Origin: VRUE01 sp963697695
GTDB lineage: Bacteria > Actinomycetota > Thermoleophilia > Solirubrobacterales > 70-9
Assembly (NCBI GenBank): GCA_963697695.1
Contig: OY969094.1
Span: 682,001-746,000 of the forward strand
Reading direction: 5' to 3'
Length of the DNA stretch: 64,000 nucleotides
Every line of letters begins with the position of its first letter. Position 1 is the first letter of the stretch. The notes beneath the pieces were generated by a model. It did not search any database and was not told the origin of the DNA. It was given only the letters and a program-made list of their open reading frames with translations. Made by a program: the position numbers and the translations under genes. Positions 16,629 to 25,084 of the stretch are shown here, piece after piece.

Positions 16629-17981
16629 ATGGCGGCCCGCATCCCCACCCGGCTCCTCTTTCTCTGCCTCGTCGCGCTGCTCGCAATCGCAGCGGTTCCG
16701 GCTGCCGCCGCTTCAGCCACCCCGTCCACCCAGGTCAAGCCCGGCACCTGCGCCGCCAAGCAGCGCGAGGTCTGCACGAGAGCCACGACTTCGCGGGCAC
16801 AGCGCAACAACCGGCGCCGCGGCCGCAATCGCTACCAATCCGCCCCCGCCGCGAGCTCGCAGCCGGCGTCGCAGTCGAGCTCGCAGCCGGCCTCTTCTCC
16901 CGCATCGCAGTCCACTCCGACTCCCGCTCCAACGCCCGCACCGGCACCGGCACCTGCCCCCGAGACGGCACCCCCTCCGCAGCCGGATCCCCCTCCACCA
17001 GCCTCCGGCGCCCCGATCTACTGGGGCGCCTGGATCGGCAACCACCTCACCGGCGACGAGGCTCCGTGGGACATGGGCGCGGTGGCGAAACTGGAGGCGA
17101 TGACCGGCAAGGGCATGTCGATCGTCAACTTCTCCTCGCCCTTCGCCAACTGTTCCTCCTCGAAATGCAGCTACTACAACTTCCCGGCCGGCGAGTTCGA
17201 CAACATCCGCTCGCACGGCTCGATCCCCTTCTTCAGCTGGGGCTCGCAGTCGATCCCGGTCGCCTCCAACCTGAGCCAGCCGAACTTCCAGCTCTCCGAC
17301 GTGATCGCCGGTGCCCACGACGCCTACATCCGCAGCTGGGCCACGGCGGCGAAGAAATGGGGCAAGCCCTTCTTCCTCCGTTTCAACTGGGAGATGAACG
17401 GCGGCTGGTTCGCCTGGGCCGAGGGCGTCAACGGCAACAGGAAAGGCGAGTACGTCGCCGCCTGGCGCCACGTCCACGACATCTTCACCGAAGTCGGCGC
17501 CACCAACGCGACCTGGGTCTGGTGCCCCAACGTCGATCCGGACAACCGCCTGCAGGATCTCGCGCAGCTCTACCCTGGCGACGAGTACGTCGACTGGACC
17601 GGCCTCGACGGCTACAACTGGGGCACCAACCCCGTCCGGCCCGACAAATGGCGCAGCTTCGACCAGCTCTACCGCTCGACCTACACCGAGATCACCGAGA
17701 CGATCGCGCCCTCCAAGCCACTGATCGTCAGTGAGGTCGGCTCGACCGAGCACGGCGGCTCGAAGGCGACCTGGATCAAAGACATGCTGAGGACCATTCC
17801 CGCCGGCTACCCGAAGATCCGCGGCCTGCTCTGGTTCGAGAAGTACGACGACGGCATGGACTGGCCGCTTGCGACCTCGAGCAGCGCCGCCGGCGCCTTC
17901 GCCGGCGGAATCCAGAGCGACACTTACAAGAGCAACGAATTCGGCTCCCTGAGCGGCGGCTCGGTGCAGCCGGTTAGCTGA
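16629..17981 (+). CDS. secreted GH26-like glycoside hydrolase, paralogue B
   Basis: 450 residues. A signal peptide is visible (MAARIPTRLLFLCLVALLAIA then AVPAAAASA), followed by a basic segment, a Ser/Gln/Pro-rich linker and a GH26-like catalytic domain starting near PIYWGAWIGNHLTG. Catalytic Glu residues are in RFNWEMNGGW and LIVSEVGSTE. Long DNA tracts are identical to its neighbours: 17227-17352 matches 13741-13866 in A, and 17658-17778 matches 18997-19117 in C, so recent gene conversion or duplication is likely. Extracellular glycan hydrolysis is inferred from the family; substrate unknown. Confidence 0.84.
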   Translation: MAARIPTRLLFLCLVALLAIAAVPAAAASATPSTQVKPGTCAAKQREVCTRATTSRAQRNNRRRGRNRYQSAPAASSQPASQSSSQPASSPASQSTPTPAPTPAPAPAPAPETAPPPQPDPPPPASGAPIYWGAWIGNHLTGDEAPWDMGAVAKLEAMTGKGMSIVNFSSPFANCSSSKCSYYNFPAGEFDNIRSHGSIPFFSWGSQSIPVASNLSQPNFQLSDVIAGAHDAYIRSWATAAKKWGKPFFLRFNWEMNGGWFAWAEGVNGNRKGEYVAAWRHVHDIFTEVGATNATWVWCPNVDPDNRLQDLAQLYPGDEYVDWTGLDGYNWGTNPVRPDKWRSFDQLYRSTYTEITETIAPSKPLIVSEVGSTEHGGSKATWIKDMLRTIPAGYPKIRGLLWFEKYDDGMDWPLATSSSAAGAFAGGIQSDTYKSNEFGSLSGGSVQPVS

Positions 17982-18009
17982 GCCGCAACCCTCCTGTCAA
18001 GTCCCACTA

Positions 18010-18041
18010 GAACAAACGTCCAGTTCGCAAATGGACGTTTG
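18010..18041 (+). promoter_or_regulatory. operator-like box and hairpin upstream of GH26-like paralogue C
   Basis: GAACAAACGTCC (18010-18021) overlaps a perfect 10-bp inverted repeat, CAAACGTCCA (18013-18022) and TGGACGTTTG (18032-18041), with a 9-base spacer. It lies 31 bases before the ATG of paralogue C and after the stop of B, so it could be an operator or an attenuator/terminator. Confidence 0.5.
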
Positions 18042-18072
18042 AAGCGGGGCGCGAGACCGCCGATGGGCCTGC

Positions 18073-19320
18073 ATGCCCCGCAAGCCCATCCTGCCGCTCG
18101 TCCCGGTCCTCGCCCTTGCCGCTCTCTTTCTCGGCGCGGGCAACAGCGCCGTCGTCGCCGAGGCGCAGGGGGCGCAACAGGGGGAGGCTCGGATCGCAAA
18201 GCTCGGCCAGGCCAAGAAGCTGGGCCGGGGCAATTCATGCCGGCGCCCGCCGGCCGCCCGTGCAAGCCGTCTCAGCGCCCGCCAGCGCCAGCGCCGCGCC
18301 CGTCGCGCCGCCCGCGGCTGCCAGCGCCCCGCGACTGCATCGCGCGGCGCTCCCACCACACTCTTCTGGGGTGGCTGGATCGGCAGCCAGCTCACCGGCG
18401 ACGAGGCGCCCTGGGACATGAACGCGGTCGCCGAGTTCGAGGGCATGGCGAGCAAGGGGATGTCGGTGGTCAACTTCTCCTCGCCCTTCGCCAACTGCTC
18501 CTCTTCGAAGTGCTCCTTCTACGAGTTCCCGACGGAGCCGATGGAAAGCATCCGCGAGCACGGCGCGATCCCCTTCTTCAGCTGGGGCTCGCAAGCGTTG
18601 CCGGCCAGTCTCAACCAGCCCAACTTCCAGCTCGCCGACGTGATCGCCGGCACCTACGACTCCTACATCCGCCAGTTCGCCGAAGAAGCGCGGGACTGGG
18701 GAAATCCCTTCTTCCTCCGTTTCAACTGGGAGATGAACGGCAACTGGTTCGCCTGGACCGAGGGCGCCAACGGCAACCAGCCCGGTGAGTCCGCTGCCGC
18801 CTGGCGCCACGTCCACGACATCTTCACCTCGGTCGGCGCCACCAACGCGACCTGGGTCTGGTGCCCCAACGTCGACCCCGACAACCGCCTGCAGGACCTC
18901 GCCTCGCTCTACCCCGGCGACGAGTACGTCGACTGGACCGGCCTCGACGGCTACAACTGGGGCACCAACCCGGTGCGACCCGACAAGTGGCGCACGTTCG
19001 ACCAGCTCTACCGCTCGACCTACACCGAGATCACCGAGACGATCGCGCCCTCCAAGCCACTGATCGTCAGTGAGGTCGGCTCGACCGAGCACGGCGGCTC
19101 GAAGGCGACCTGGATCCGGGAAATGCTGGCCACGGTGCCGGTCGACTACCCCCAGATCCGCGGCCTGCTCTGGTTCGAGAAGTTCGACGACGGCATGGAC
19201 TGGCCGATCGAGACCTCGAGCAGCTCCGCCGGCGCTTTCGCCGAAGGAATCCAGGCGCCCTCTTACCGGACCAACTCCTACGCGAGCATCGGCGCCGGGC
19301 CGATTGCGCCGCCCAGCTGA
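18073..19320 (+). CDS. secreted GH26-like glycoside hydrolase, paralogue C
   Basis: 415 residues with a signal peptide (PILPLVPVLALAALFLGAG) and, instead of the Pro-rich linker of A and B, a very basic Arg/Ala-rich spacer (ARQRQRRARRAARGCQR) that might bind acidic wall polymers. The catalytic domain begins near TLFWGGWIGSQLTG; catalytic Glu residues are in RFNWEMNGNW and LIVSEVGSTE. It shares a 121-bp identical stretch with paralogue B around the nucleophile. Family knowledge points to beta-mannan or mixed beta-glucan cleavage; the real substrate is unknown. Confidence 0.83.
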   Translation: MPRKPILPLVPVLALAALFLGAGNSAVVAEAQGAQQGEARIAKLGQAKKLGRGNSCRRPPAARASRLSARQRQRRARRAARGCQRPATASRGAPTTLFWGGWIGSQLTGDEAPWDMNAVAEFEGMASKGMSVVNFSSPFANCSSSKCSFYEFPTEPMESIREHGAIPFFSWGSQALPASLNQPNFQLADVIAGTYDSYIRQFAEEARDWGNPFFLRFNWEMNGNWFAWTEGANGNQPGESAAAWRHVHDIFTSVGATNATWVWCPNVDPDNRLQDLASLYPGDEYVDWTGLDGYNWGTNPVRPDKWRTFDQLYRSTYTEITETIAPSKPLIVSEVGSTEHGGSKATWIREMLATVPVDYPQIRGLLWFEKFDDGMDWPIETSSSSAGAFAEGIQAPSYRTNSYASIGAGPIAPPS

Positions 19321-19390
19321 GCCTGATTTTCAGGCCCGACCACGACCCTGCCCTAGACTTGCCCGCCGACTCACCGGGAGGATTGCCAGC

Positions 19391-20473
19391 TTGAAAGCCA
19401 GACTTCGCACATCGCGAGTGGGCGCGGTGCTTGCCGCGTGCGCGCTCGTTCTCTCCTGCTTCGCGCTGCCCGCGGCGGCGGATGCGGCCAAGAAGAAGCA
19501 GCGCCCGCTCTACTGGGGCGCCTGGATCGGCAACCAGCTGACCGGCACCCAGCCACCCTGGGACATGTCGGCGGTGGCCAAGTTCGAGCAGGTGACCGGC
19601 AAGGGCCTCTCGCTGCTCCAGTTCGCCGCGCCGTTCGCCGACTGCAGCGTCACGCCCTGCCGCTTCTCCCGCTTCCCGGCCGCCGAGATGACCTCGATCC
19701 GCAACTACGGCGCGATCCCCTTCTTCAGCTGGGGCTCCCAGTCGACCCCGCTGCCGTCCGACGTCAACCTGCCGGACTTCCAGCTCACCGACATCATGCA
19801 TGGCACCTACGACTCCTACATCCGCCAGTTCGCCGAAGAAGCGCGCAACTGGGGGCACCCCTTCTTCCTCCGCTTCAACTGGGAGATGAACGGCAACTGG
19901 TTCGCCTGGGGAGAAGGCATCAACGGAAACCTGCCCGGTCAGTTCATCGTCGCCTGGCAGCGCGTGCATGACATCTTCACCTCGGTCGGGGCGACCAACG
20001 TCAGCTGGACCTGGTGCCCCTTCGCCGACCCCACTCGCAGGTTCGGGCACACGGGACGCTTCTACCCCGGCGACACCTACGTCGACTGGACCTGCATGGA
20101 CGGCTACAACTGGGGCGCCAACCCGACCAACCCGCACCCCTGGCGCAGTTTCGACACGATCTTCCGCGCGACCTACCGCGAAATCACCAAGCACATCGCG
20201 CCGACGAAGCCGATTGTCCTCGCCGAGATCGCCTCCACGGGGCGCCCCCGCGCCAAGGCCGCCTGGATCCGCAACATGTTCGAGATGCTCGAAACCAAAT
20301 ACCGCCGGATCCGCGCCCTGATCTGGTTCGACCAGATCGACCGTGCCATCGACTGGCCCCTGGAGACCTCGCCCCTGGCGGCGCGCGCCTTCGCCCGGGG
20401 TATCGCCAAGCGCGCGTTCAAATCCAACGTCCACGCCACGATCTCGACCAGTCCGATCCAGCCGCCGAGTTGA
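19391..20473 (+). CDS. secreted GH26-like glycoside hydrolase, paralogue D
   Basis: 360 residues from TTG at 19391, chosen because GGGAGGA lies about seven bases upstream and a signal peptide follows at once (RVGAVLAACALVLSCFALPAAADA). The linker is reduced to AKKKQR. The catalytic domain PLYWGAWIGNQLTG carries Glu in RFNWEMNGNW and VLAEIASTG. It is more diverged from A-C: the paired cysteines in CSVTPC replace CSSSKC. Same inferred role as the other paralogues; the short linker suggests the product is released or held closer to the membrane. Confidence 0.83.
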   Translation: MKARLRTSRVGAVLAACALVLSCFALPAAADAAKKKQRPLYWGAWIGNQLTGTQPPWDMSAVAKFEQVTGKGLSLLQFAAPFADCSVTPCRFSRFPAAEMTSIRNYGAIPFFSWGSQSTPLPSDVNLPDFQLTDIMHGTYDSYIRQFAEEARNWGHPFFLRFNWEMNGNWFAWGEGINGNLPGQFIVAWQRVHDIFTSVGATNVSWTWCPFADPTRRFGHTGRFYPGDTYVDWTCMDGYNWGANPTNPHPWRSFDTIFRATYREITKHIAPTKPIVLAEIASTGRPRAKAAWIRNMFEMLETKYRRIRALIWFDQIDRAIDWPLETSPLAARAFARGIAKRAFKSNVHATISTSPIQPPS

Positions 20474-20527
20474 TCCGATTTACGTCCTTCCAACGAAGGA
20501 AGGCAATGGCCCGCTCGTTGCATAGAG

Positions 20528-20548
20528 CAGGCTTCGCAGCAAAGCCTG
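20528..20548 (+). terminator. hairpin after GH26-like paralogue D
   Basis: CAGGCTT and AAGCCTG pair around a 7-base loop, 54 bases after the stop of paralogue D. No T-run follows, so its action as a terminator is uncertain. Confidence 0.35.
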
Positions 20549-20588
20549 GCCACAGGGGTTAGAAGTCGAGCCAGGCCAGATCACCCGG

Positions 20589-21698
20589 ATGAGCCCTCGG
20601 AGACCACACCAGCGCACCGCCAGGACCAGCGTCTTCGTCGCTGGGCTGATGCTGGTGCTCGCCGGCGCGCTCCTCGTTCAGCCGGCCGCGGCAGCGAAGA
20701 AAAAGCAACCCCCCGCGCCGCTCTACTGGGGGGCGGTAATCGGAAAACAGCTCACCGGCGAAGCCCCGCCCTGGGACATGAACGCGCTTACCGCGTTCGA
20801 GGGGCTGGCGAAAAAGGGTGCTTCGATCCTCTCCTTCTCCTCCCCCTTCGCCGACTGCAGCACGCGCCCCTGTTCCCAGCTTCCCTTCCCGACCGCGGCG
20901 ATGGAGAGCCTGCGCGTTCGCGGCACGATTCCCCTCCTCACCTGGGCTTCCCAGTCGATCCCCGTGCCGGCCAGCCTCAGGGAGCCGAACTACCAGCTCA
21001 CCGACGTCGCCCGCGGCCGCCATGACGCCTACATCCGCGCCTTCGCCGAACAGGCGCGCGCATGGGACGAGCCCTTCTTCCTCCGCTTCGACCAGGAGAT
21101 GAACGGCTTCTGGTTCCCCTGGGGCGAGGGGGTCAACGGTAACCCGCCAGGCAGCTTCGTCAAGGCCTGGCGCCACGTGCACGACATCTTCACCGAAGTG
21201 GGCGCGACCAAGGCAACCTGGGTCTGGTGCCCGAACGTCGACTTCACCCGCAAGCTGACCCCGCTGCACTCGCTCTACCCCGGCGGCCGCTACGTCGACT
21301 GGACCTGCCTCGACGGCTTCAACTGGGGAGACACCCCCAACTCAGGCGGCTGGATGAGCTTCTCGCGGGTCTTCGGCTCCACCTACAAGCGCATCCTGAA
21401 AATCGCCCCGCGCAAGCCGATGATGATCGGCGAGATCGCCTCCGAAGAGCGTGGCGGCTCGAAGCCGAAGTGGATCCGCAACACGCTGCAGAAGATCCCG
21501 GCCAAGTACCCCAAGGTGAGGGCGATGGTCTGGTTCGAGCAGAACGACCGCGGCATGCGCTGGCCGATCGAGAGCTCGAAAGCCTCCCGCAAGGCCTTCG
21601 CCAAGACGATCCAGAAGACGGTCTACCGGCCGAACGAGTTCCAGCACCTCGAGGCGAGCCCGATCCCGCCGCCTTCTTGGACCCCACCACCCCCCTGA
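20589..21698 (+). CDS. secreted GH26-like glycoside hydrolase, paralogue E
   Basis: 369 residues. A signal peptide (TSVFVAGLMLVLAGALLVQPAAA) precedes AAKKKQPPAPLYWGAVIGKQLTG. Catalytic Glu residues are kept in RFDQEMNGFWFPWGEG and MIGEIASEE, but Asn before Trp-Glu is changed to Asp-Gln, so the subsite around the acid/base differs from A-D. It is the most diverged of the five. The stop codon lies in the loop of a terminator hairpin, and the convergent pckG gene ends only 12 bases away. Confidence 0.82.
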   Translation: MSPRRPHQRTARTSVFVAGLMLVLAGALLVQPAAAAKKKQPPAPLYWGAVIGKQLTGEAPPWDMNALTAFEGLAKKGASILSFSSPFADCSTRPCSQLPFPTAAMESLRVRGTIPLLTWASQSIPVPASLREPNYQLTDVARGRHDAYIRAFAEQARAWDEPFFLRFDQEMNGFWFPWGEGVNGNPPGSFVKAWRHVHDIFTEVGATKATWVWCPNVDFTRKLTPLHSLYPGGRYVDWTCLDGFNWGDTPNSGGWMSFSRVFGSTYKRILKIAPRKPMMIGEIASEERGGSKPKWIRNTLQKIPAKYPKVRAMVWFEQNDRGMRWPIESSKASRKAFAKTIQKTVYRPNEFQHLEASPIPPPSWTPPPP

Positions 21699-21704
21699 AG
21701 GGGG
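21690..21704. terminator. bidirectional terminator between GH26-like E and pckG
   Basis: CCCCC and GGGGG pair around TGAA, whose TGA is the stop codon of paralogue E; CTTCTTTC follows on the plus strand. Its place between convergent genes suggests it serves both. Confidence 0.65.
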
Positions 21705-21710
21705 CTTCTT

Positions 21711-23519
21711 TCAGCCGAGGCGCTCTTCGAGAGCTTCCAGCTGGCGGCTGATCTCGACTGGCAGCTTGTCGCCGAACTGGGCCAGGTGCTCTTGCAGCTG
21801 CGGCAGCTGCTGGCGTACTAGGTCCTCATCGACGGAGAGCAGCTCGCGCATCGCCTCAGCGGAGATGTTGAGCCCCTCGGTGTTGATGTCGCCCTCGGCC
21901 GGAAGCAGCCCGATCGGCGTCTCGACCGCGTCGGCGTTGCCCTCGCAGCGGCGGAAGACCCACTCGAGCACGCGGCTGTTCTCGCCGAAGCCGGGCCAGA
22001 GGAACTTGCCGTCGGCGTCTTTGCGGAACCAGTTGACGTAGAAGATGCGCGGCAGCTGGGCGCCCTCGCGCCGGCCGGCCTTCAGCCAGTGGGCGAGGTA
22101 ATCGCCCATGTTGTAGCCGCAGAAGGGCAGCATCGCCATCGGGTCGAAGCGCAGTTCGCCGACGTTGCCGGCGGCGGCAGCGGTCTTCTCGGAGGACATC
22201 GTCGCCCCGAGGAAGACGCCGTGCTCCCAGTCGAAGGCCTCGTGCACGAGCGGCACGACGCTGCCGCGGCGGCCACCGAAGAGGAAGGCGTCGATCGGCA
22301 CGCCGGCGGGGTCTTCCCACTCGGAGGCGATCGTCGGGCACTGCGACGCGGGCGTCGTGAAGCGCGCATTGGGATGGGATGAGGGCGTCTCGGAGTCCGG
22401 CGTCCAGTCGTTGCCGTGCCAGTCGATCAGGTGCTCGGGTGGCTCGGTCGTCATCCCCTCCCACCAAACGTCGCCGTCGTCCGTTTTGGCGCAGTTGGTG
22501 AAGATCGAGTTGCTTTCGATCGTCCGCATCGCGTTGGGGTTGGTTGCCTCGCCCGTCCCGGGTGCGACGCCGAAGAAGCCGGCCTCGGGATTGACCGCGT
22601 AGAGGCGGCCGTCCTCGCCGAACTTCATCCAGGCGATGTCGTCGCCGACCGTCTCGACTTTCCAGCCGGGCAGGGTCGGGATCAGCATCGCCAGGTTGGT
22701 CTTGCCGCAGGCCGAGGGGAAGGCGCCGGTCACGTACTTGACCCCGCCCTCGGGCGAGGTGAGCTTGAGGATCAGCATGTGCTCGGCGAGCCAGCCCTCG
22801 TCGCGGGCCATCGCCGAGGCGATCCGCAGCGCGAAGCACTTCTTGCCGAGCAGCGCATTGCCGCCGTAGCCGGAGCCGAAAGACCAGATCTCGCGCGTCT
22901 CGGGGTAGTGGACGATGTACTTGTTGTCCTCGTTGCAGGGCCAGGAGACGTCCTCGGCCCCGTCCTCGAGCGGCATTCCAACCGAGTGCACGCAGGGGAC
23001 GAACTCGCCGTCGGAGCCGAGCACGTCGAGCGCGCCTTTGCCCATGCGGGTCATGATCCGCATGCTCACGGCGACGTAGGGCGAGTCGGTCAGCTGCACG
23101 CCGATGTGGGCGATCGGCGAACCGAGCGGACCCATCGAAAAGGGGACCACATACATGGTGCGCCCCTTCATGCAGCCCTCGAAGAGGTCGTTCAGGGTGG
23201 CGCGCATCTCAGCCGGACGGCGCCAGTTGTTGGTCGGGCCGGCGTCGGCCTCGTTCTCGGAGCAGATGAAGGTTCTGTCTTCGACCCGAGCCACGTCAGC
23301 GGGGTCGGAAAGCGCCAGGTAGGAGTTGGGCCGCTTGGCGTCGGAGAGACGCTCGAAGGTCCCGGCGTCGATCAGAGTCTGCGCGAGGGAGTCGTACTCC
23401 TCGGCGGAGCCGTCGCACCAGTGGACGGCGTCGGGCTGGGTCAGATCGGCGATCTCACCGACCCAGTCAAGGAGCTTTGCGTGCGTGGTCGGCGCTTCGG
23501 CCGCGATGGTTTGGCTCAT
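21711..23519 (-). CDS. pckG: phosphoenolpyruvate carboxykinase (GTP)
   Basis: 602 residues from MSQTIAAEAP; an in-frame extension upstream lacks similarity to the family. It converts oxaloacetate and GTP to phosphoenolpyruvate, GDP and CO2, the first step of gluconeogenesis from the citric-acid cycle. The GTP-type motifs are all seen: the P-loop FPSACGKTNLAM with the reactive Cys, VGDDIAWMKF for metal binding, NPEAGFFGVAPGT, and the guanine-side FLFGGRR and PLVHEAFDW. Length is normal for the GTP-dependent family. It is convergent with the GH26-like genes and follows the lipoprotein gene by 10 bases. Confidence 0.97.
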   Translation of the reverse strand: MSQTIAAEAPTTHAKLLDWVGEIADLTQPDAVHWCDGSAEEYDSLAQTLIDAGTFERLSDAKRPNSYLALSDPADVARVEDRTFICSENEADAGPTNNWRRPAEMRATLNDLFEGCMKGRTMYVVPFSMGPLGSPIAHIGVQLTDSPYVAVSMRIMTRMGKGALDVLGSDGEFVPCVHSVGMPLEDGAEDVSWPCNEDNKYIVHYPETREIWSFGSGYGGNALLGKKCFALRIASAMARDEGWLAEHMLILKLTSPEGGVKYVTGAFPSACGKTNLAMLIPTLPGWKVETVGDDIAWMKFGEDGRLYAVNPEAGFFGVAPGTGEATNPNAMRTIESNSIFTNCAKTDDGDVWWEGMTTEPPEHLIDWHGNDWTPDSETPSSHPNARFTTPASQCPTIASEWEDPAGVPIDAFLFGGRRGSVVPLVHEAFDWEHGVFLGATMSSEKTAAAAGNVGELRFDPMAMLPFCGYNMGDYLAHWLKAGRREGAQLPRIFYVNWFRKDADGKFLWPGFGENSRVLEWVFRRCEGNADAVETPIGLLPAEGDINTEGLNISAEAMRELLSVDEDLVRQQLPQLQEHLAQFGDKLPVEISRQLEALEERLG

Positions 23520-23529
23520 TCGGGGCACT

Positions 23530-23820
23530 CTATTCATTGGGGCTGAGGTCAATAACGCTGAGATCGGCGTCCTCATTGCGGATCTTCAGAGTCGCCGTTT
23601 CCTCTTTTCCGCCAGCCAGATTTACCTGGCAAGTAAACGTTGCGCCGGCTTCAACCTTTTGGTCGGATGGACAATCGACCGAGGAAACTTTCTTTTTCAG
23701 CGACGTTTCGATGTCCTGCTGGAGCGTCTCCTCGGTTCCGGCGGTATCGAGAATCGTGTCTCCGCAGCCGCTCACGGCAAGGGCGGCGGCGAGCGCCAAG
23801 ATCGCGACGAGGCGAGCCAT
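23530..23820 (-). CDS. small lipoprotein with DUF4333-like domain
   Basis: 96 residues. The N-terminus ALAAALAVSGCGD is a signal peptide with lipobox, so Cys19 would be lipidated and the protein held on the outer face of the membrane. The rest matches the actinobacterial DUF4333 pattern: SVDCPSDQKVEAGATFTCQV, with two conserved Cys likely forming a disulfide. Function of the family is unknown to me. It lies just upstream of pckG on the same strand and is divergent from sucC with only 46 bases between starts. Confidence 0.8.
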   Translation of the reverse strand: MARLVAILALAAALAVSGCGDTILDTAGTEETLQQDIETSLKKKVSSVDCPSDQKVEAGATFTCQVNLAGGKEETATLKIRNEDADLSVIDLSPNE

Positions 23821-23866
23821 CCGGGAAGTATCCCAAGGGCCGACTAGATAGGGTTCCCCGCCGCTG

Positions 23867-25084
23867 ATGCGCTTCTACGAGTACGAGGCACGCAAGATCG
23901 TCGAGCTGGCGGGAATTCCCGTCACCAAGTACGGCTTCTGCACGACCGCCGAGGAGGCCCATGCCGCCGCCGAGGAGATCGGCGGCTCGGTCGTGATCAA
24001 GTCGCAGGTGCTGAGCGGTGGCCGGATGAAGGCCGGCGGCGTCAAGTTCGCCGATACGCCGGAGGAGGCCGCCGAGCACGCCGAGACGATCCTCAAGCTG
24101 GAGATCAACGGCCACATGCCGCGCGGCGTCCTCGTCGACCCGAAAGCCGAGGTCAAGCAGGAGTACTACGCCAGCGTCGTCTGGGACGGGACCGCGAAGC
24201 GGCCGCTGATGCTCTTCAGCGACATGGGCGGCATCGACATCGAGGAGGTCGCCGAGACCCATCCCGGCCACGTCGGCCGCGGCCACCTCTCCAACCTGCT
24301 GCCGATCGCCGACTTCGAGGCCAAGCAGGTCGTCGCGGCGACCGGAGTGACCGGCTCGCAGCTGAACCGGGCGACCCCCGTCCTTGCCCGCCTCGCCCGC
24401 CTCTTCCGCGACTACGACATGACCCTGGCCGAGATCAACCCCCTCGCCGAGCTGACCGACGGCAGCTTCGTCGCCCTCGACGCCCACATGGAGATGGAGA
24501 ACGAGGCGGTCGGCCGCCAAAAGGCTTTGCTGCGCAAGCGGCTCGAGATCGCCGAGGACGACACCCGCGAGACCTACGAACCATCCGACTTCGAGCGCAA
24601 CGTGGCGGCGATCGACGCCGCCGACCACCGTGGCGTGATCCAGGGCAAGGACCACGGCTTCGTCGGCAACCTCGGCCTCGTGATCGGCGCCGGCGGCGGC
24701 TCGCTGACGCTGACCGACGCGGTTCGCAGCCAGGGCGGCAAGCCGGCCAACTACTCCGAGATCGGCGGCAACCCCTCGGTCGCCAAGGCCTGCGGCCTGG
24801 CCAAGGAGGTGCTGGAAAAGGACGGCGTCGAGAAGATCGCCGTGATGATGTCGATCGTCTCCAATACCCGCGTCGACATCGTCGCCCGCGGCGTGATCAA
24901 GGCCTGCCTCGAGCTCGGCAAGGACCCCGGCGAGACGATCGCCATCTTCCGCATCCCCGGCGCCTGGGAGGACGAGGGCTTCAGGATCCTCGAGCACTAC
25001 GGGGTCGAGTACTGCGACCGCTCCATCTCGATGTGGGAGGCCGCCGGCCGTGCCGTCTCGAAGATCCAGGGAGCTCCGGCATGA
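23867..25084 (+). CDS. sucC: succinate-CoA ligase, beta subunit
   Basis: 405 residues. With SucD it joins succinate and CoA at the cost of a nucleoside triphosphate in the citric-acid cycle. The ATP-grasp domain opens MRFYEYEARKIVELAGIPVT, with VVIKSQVLSGGR and EINPLAELTDG for metal binding, and the ligase domain has IGAGGGSLTLTDAV and GGNPSVAKA. The motif order and length fit SucC. It overlaps sucD by ATGA. Some related ligases use malate or other acids, but with pckG alongside the citric-acid-cycle role is likeliest. Confidence 0.92.
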   Translation: MRFYEYEARKIVELAGIPVTKYGFCTTAEEAHAAAEEIGGSVVIKSQVLSGGRMKAGGVKFADTPEEAAEHAETILKLEINGHMPRGVLVDPKAEVKQEYYASVVWDGTAKRPLMLFSDMGGIDIEEVAETHPGHVGRGHLSNLLPIADFEAKQVVAATGVTGSQLNRATPVLARLARLFRDYDMTLAEINPLAELTDGSFVALDAHMEMENEAVGRQKALLRKRLEIAEDDTRETYEPSDFERNVAAIDAADHRGVIQGKDHGFVGNLGLVIGAGGGSLTLTDAVRSQGGKPANYSEIGGNPSVAKACGLAKEVLEKDGVEKIAVMMSIVSNTRVDIVARGVIKACLELGKDPGETIAIFRIPGAWEDEGFRILEHYGVEYCDRSISMWEAAGRAVSKIQGAPA

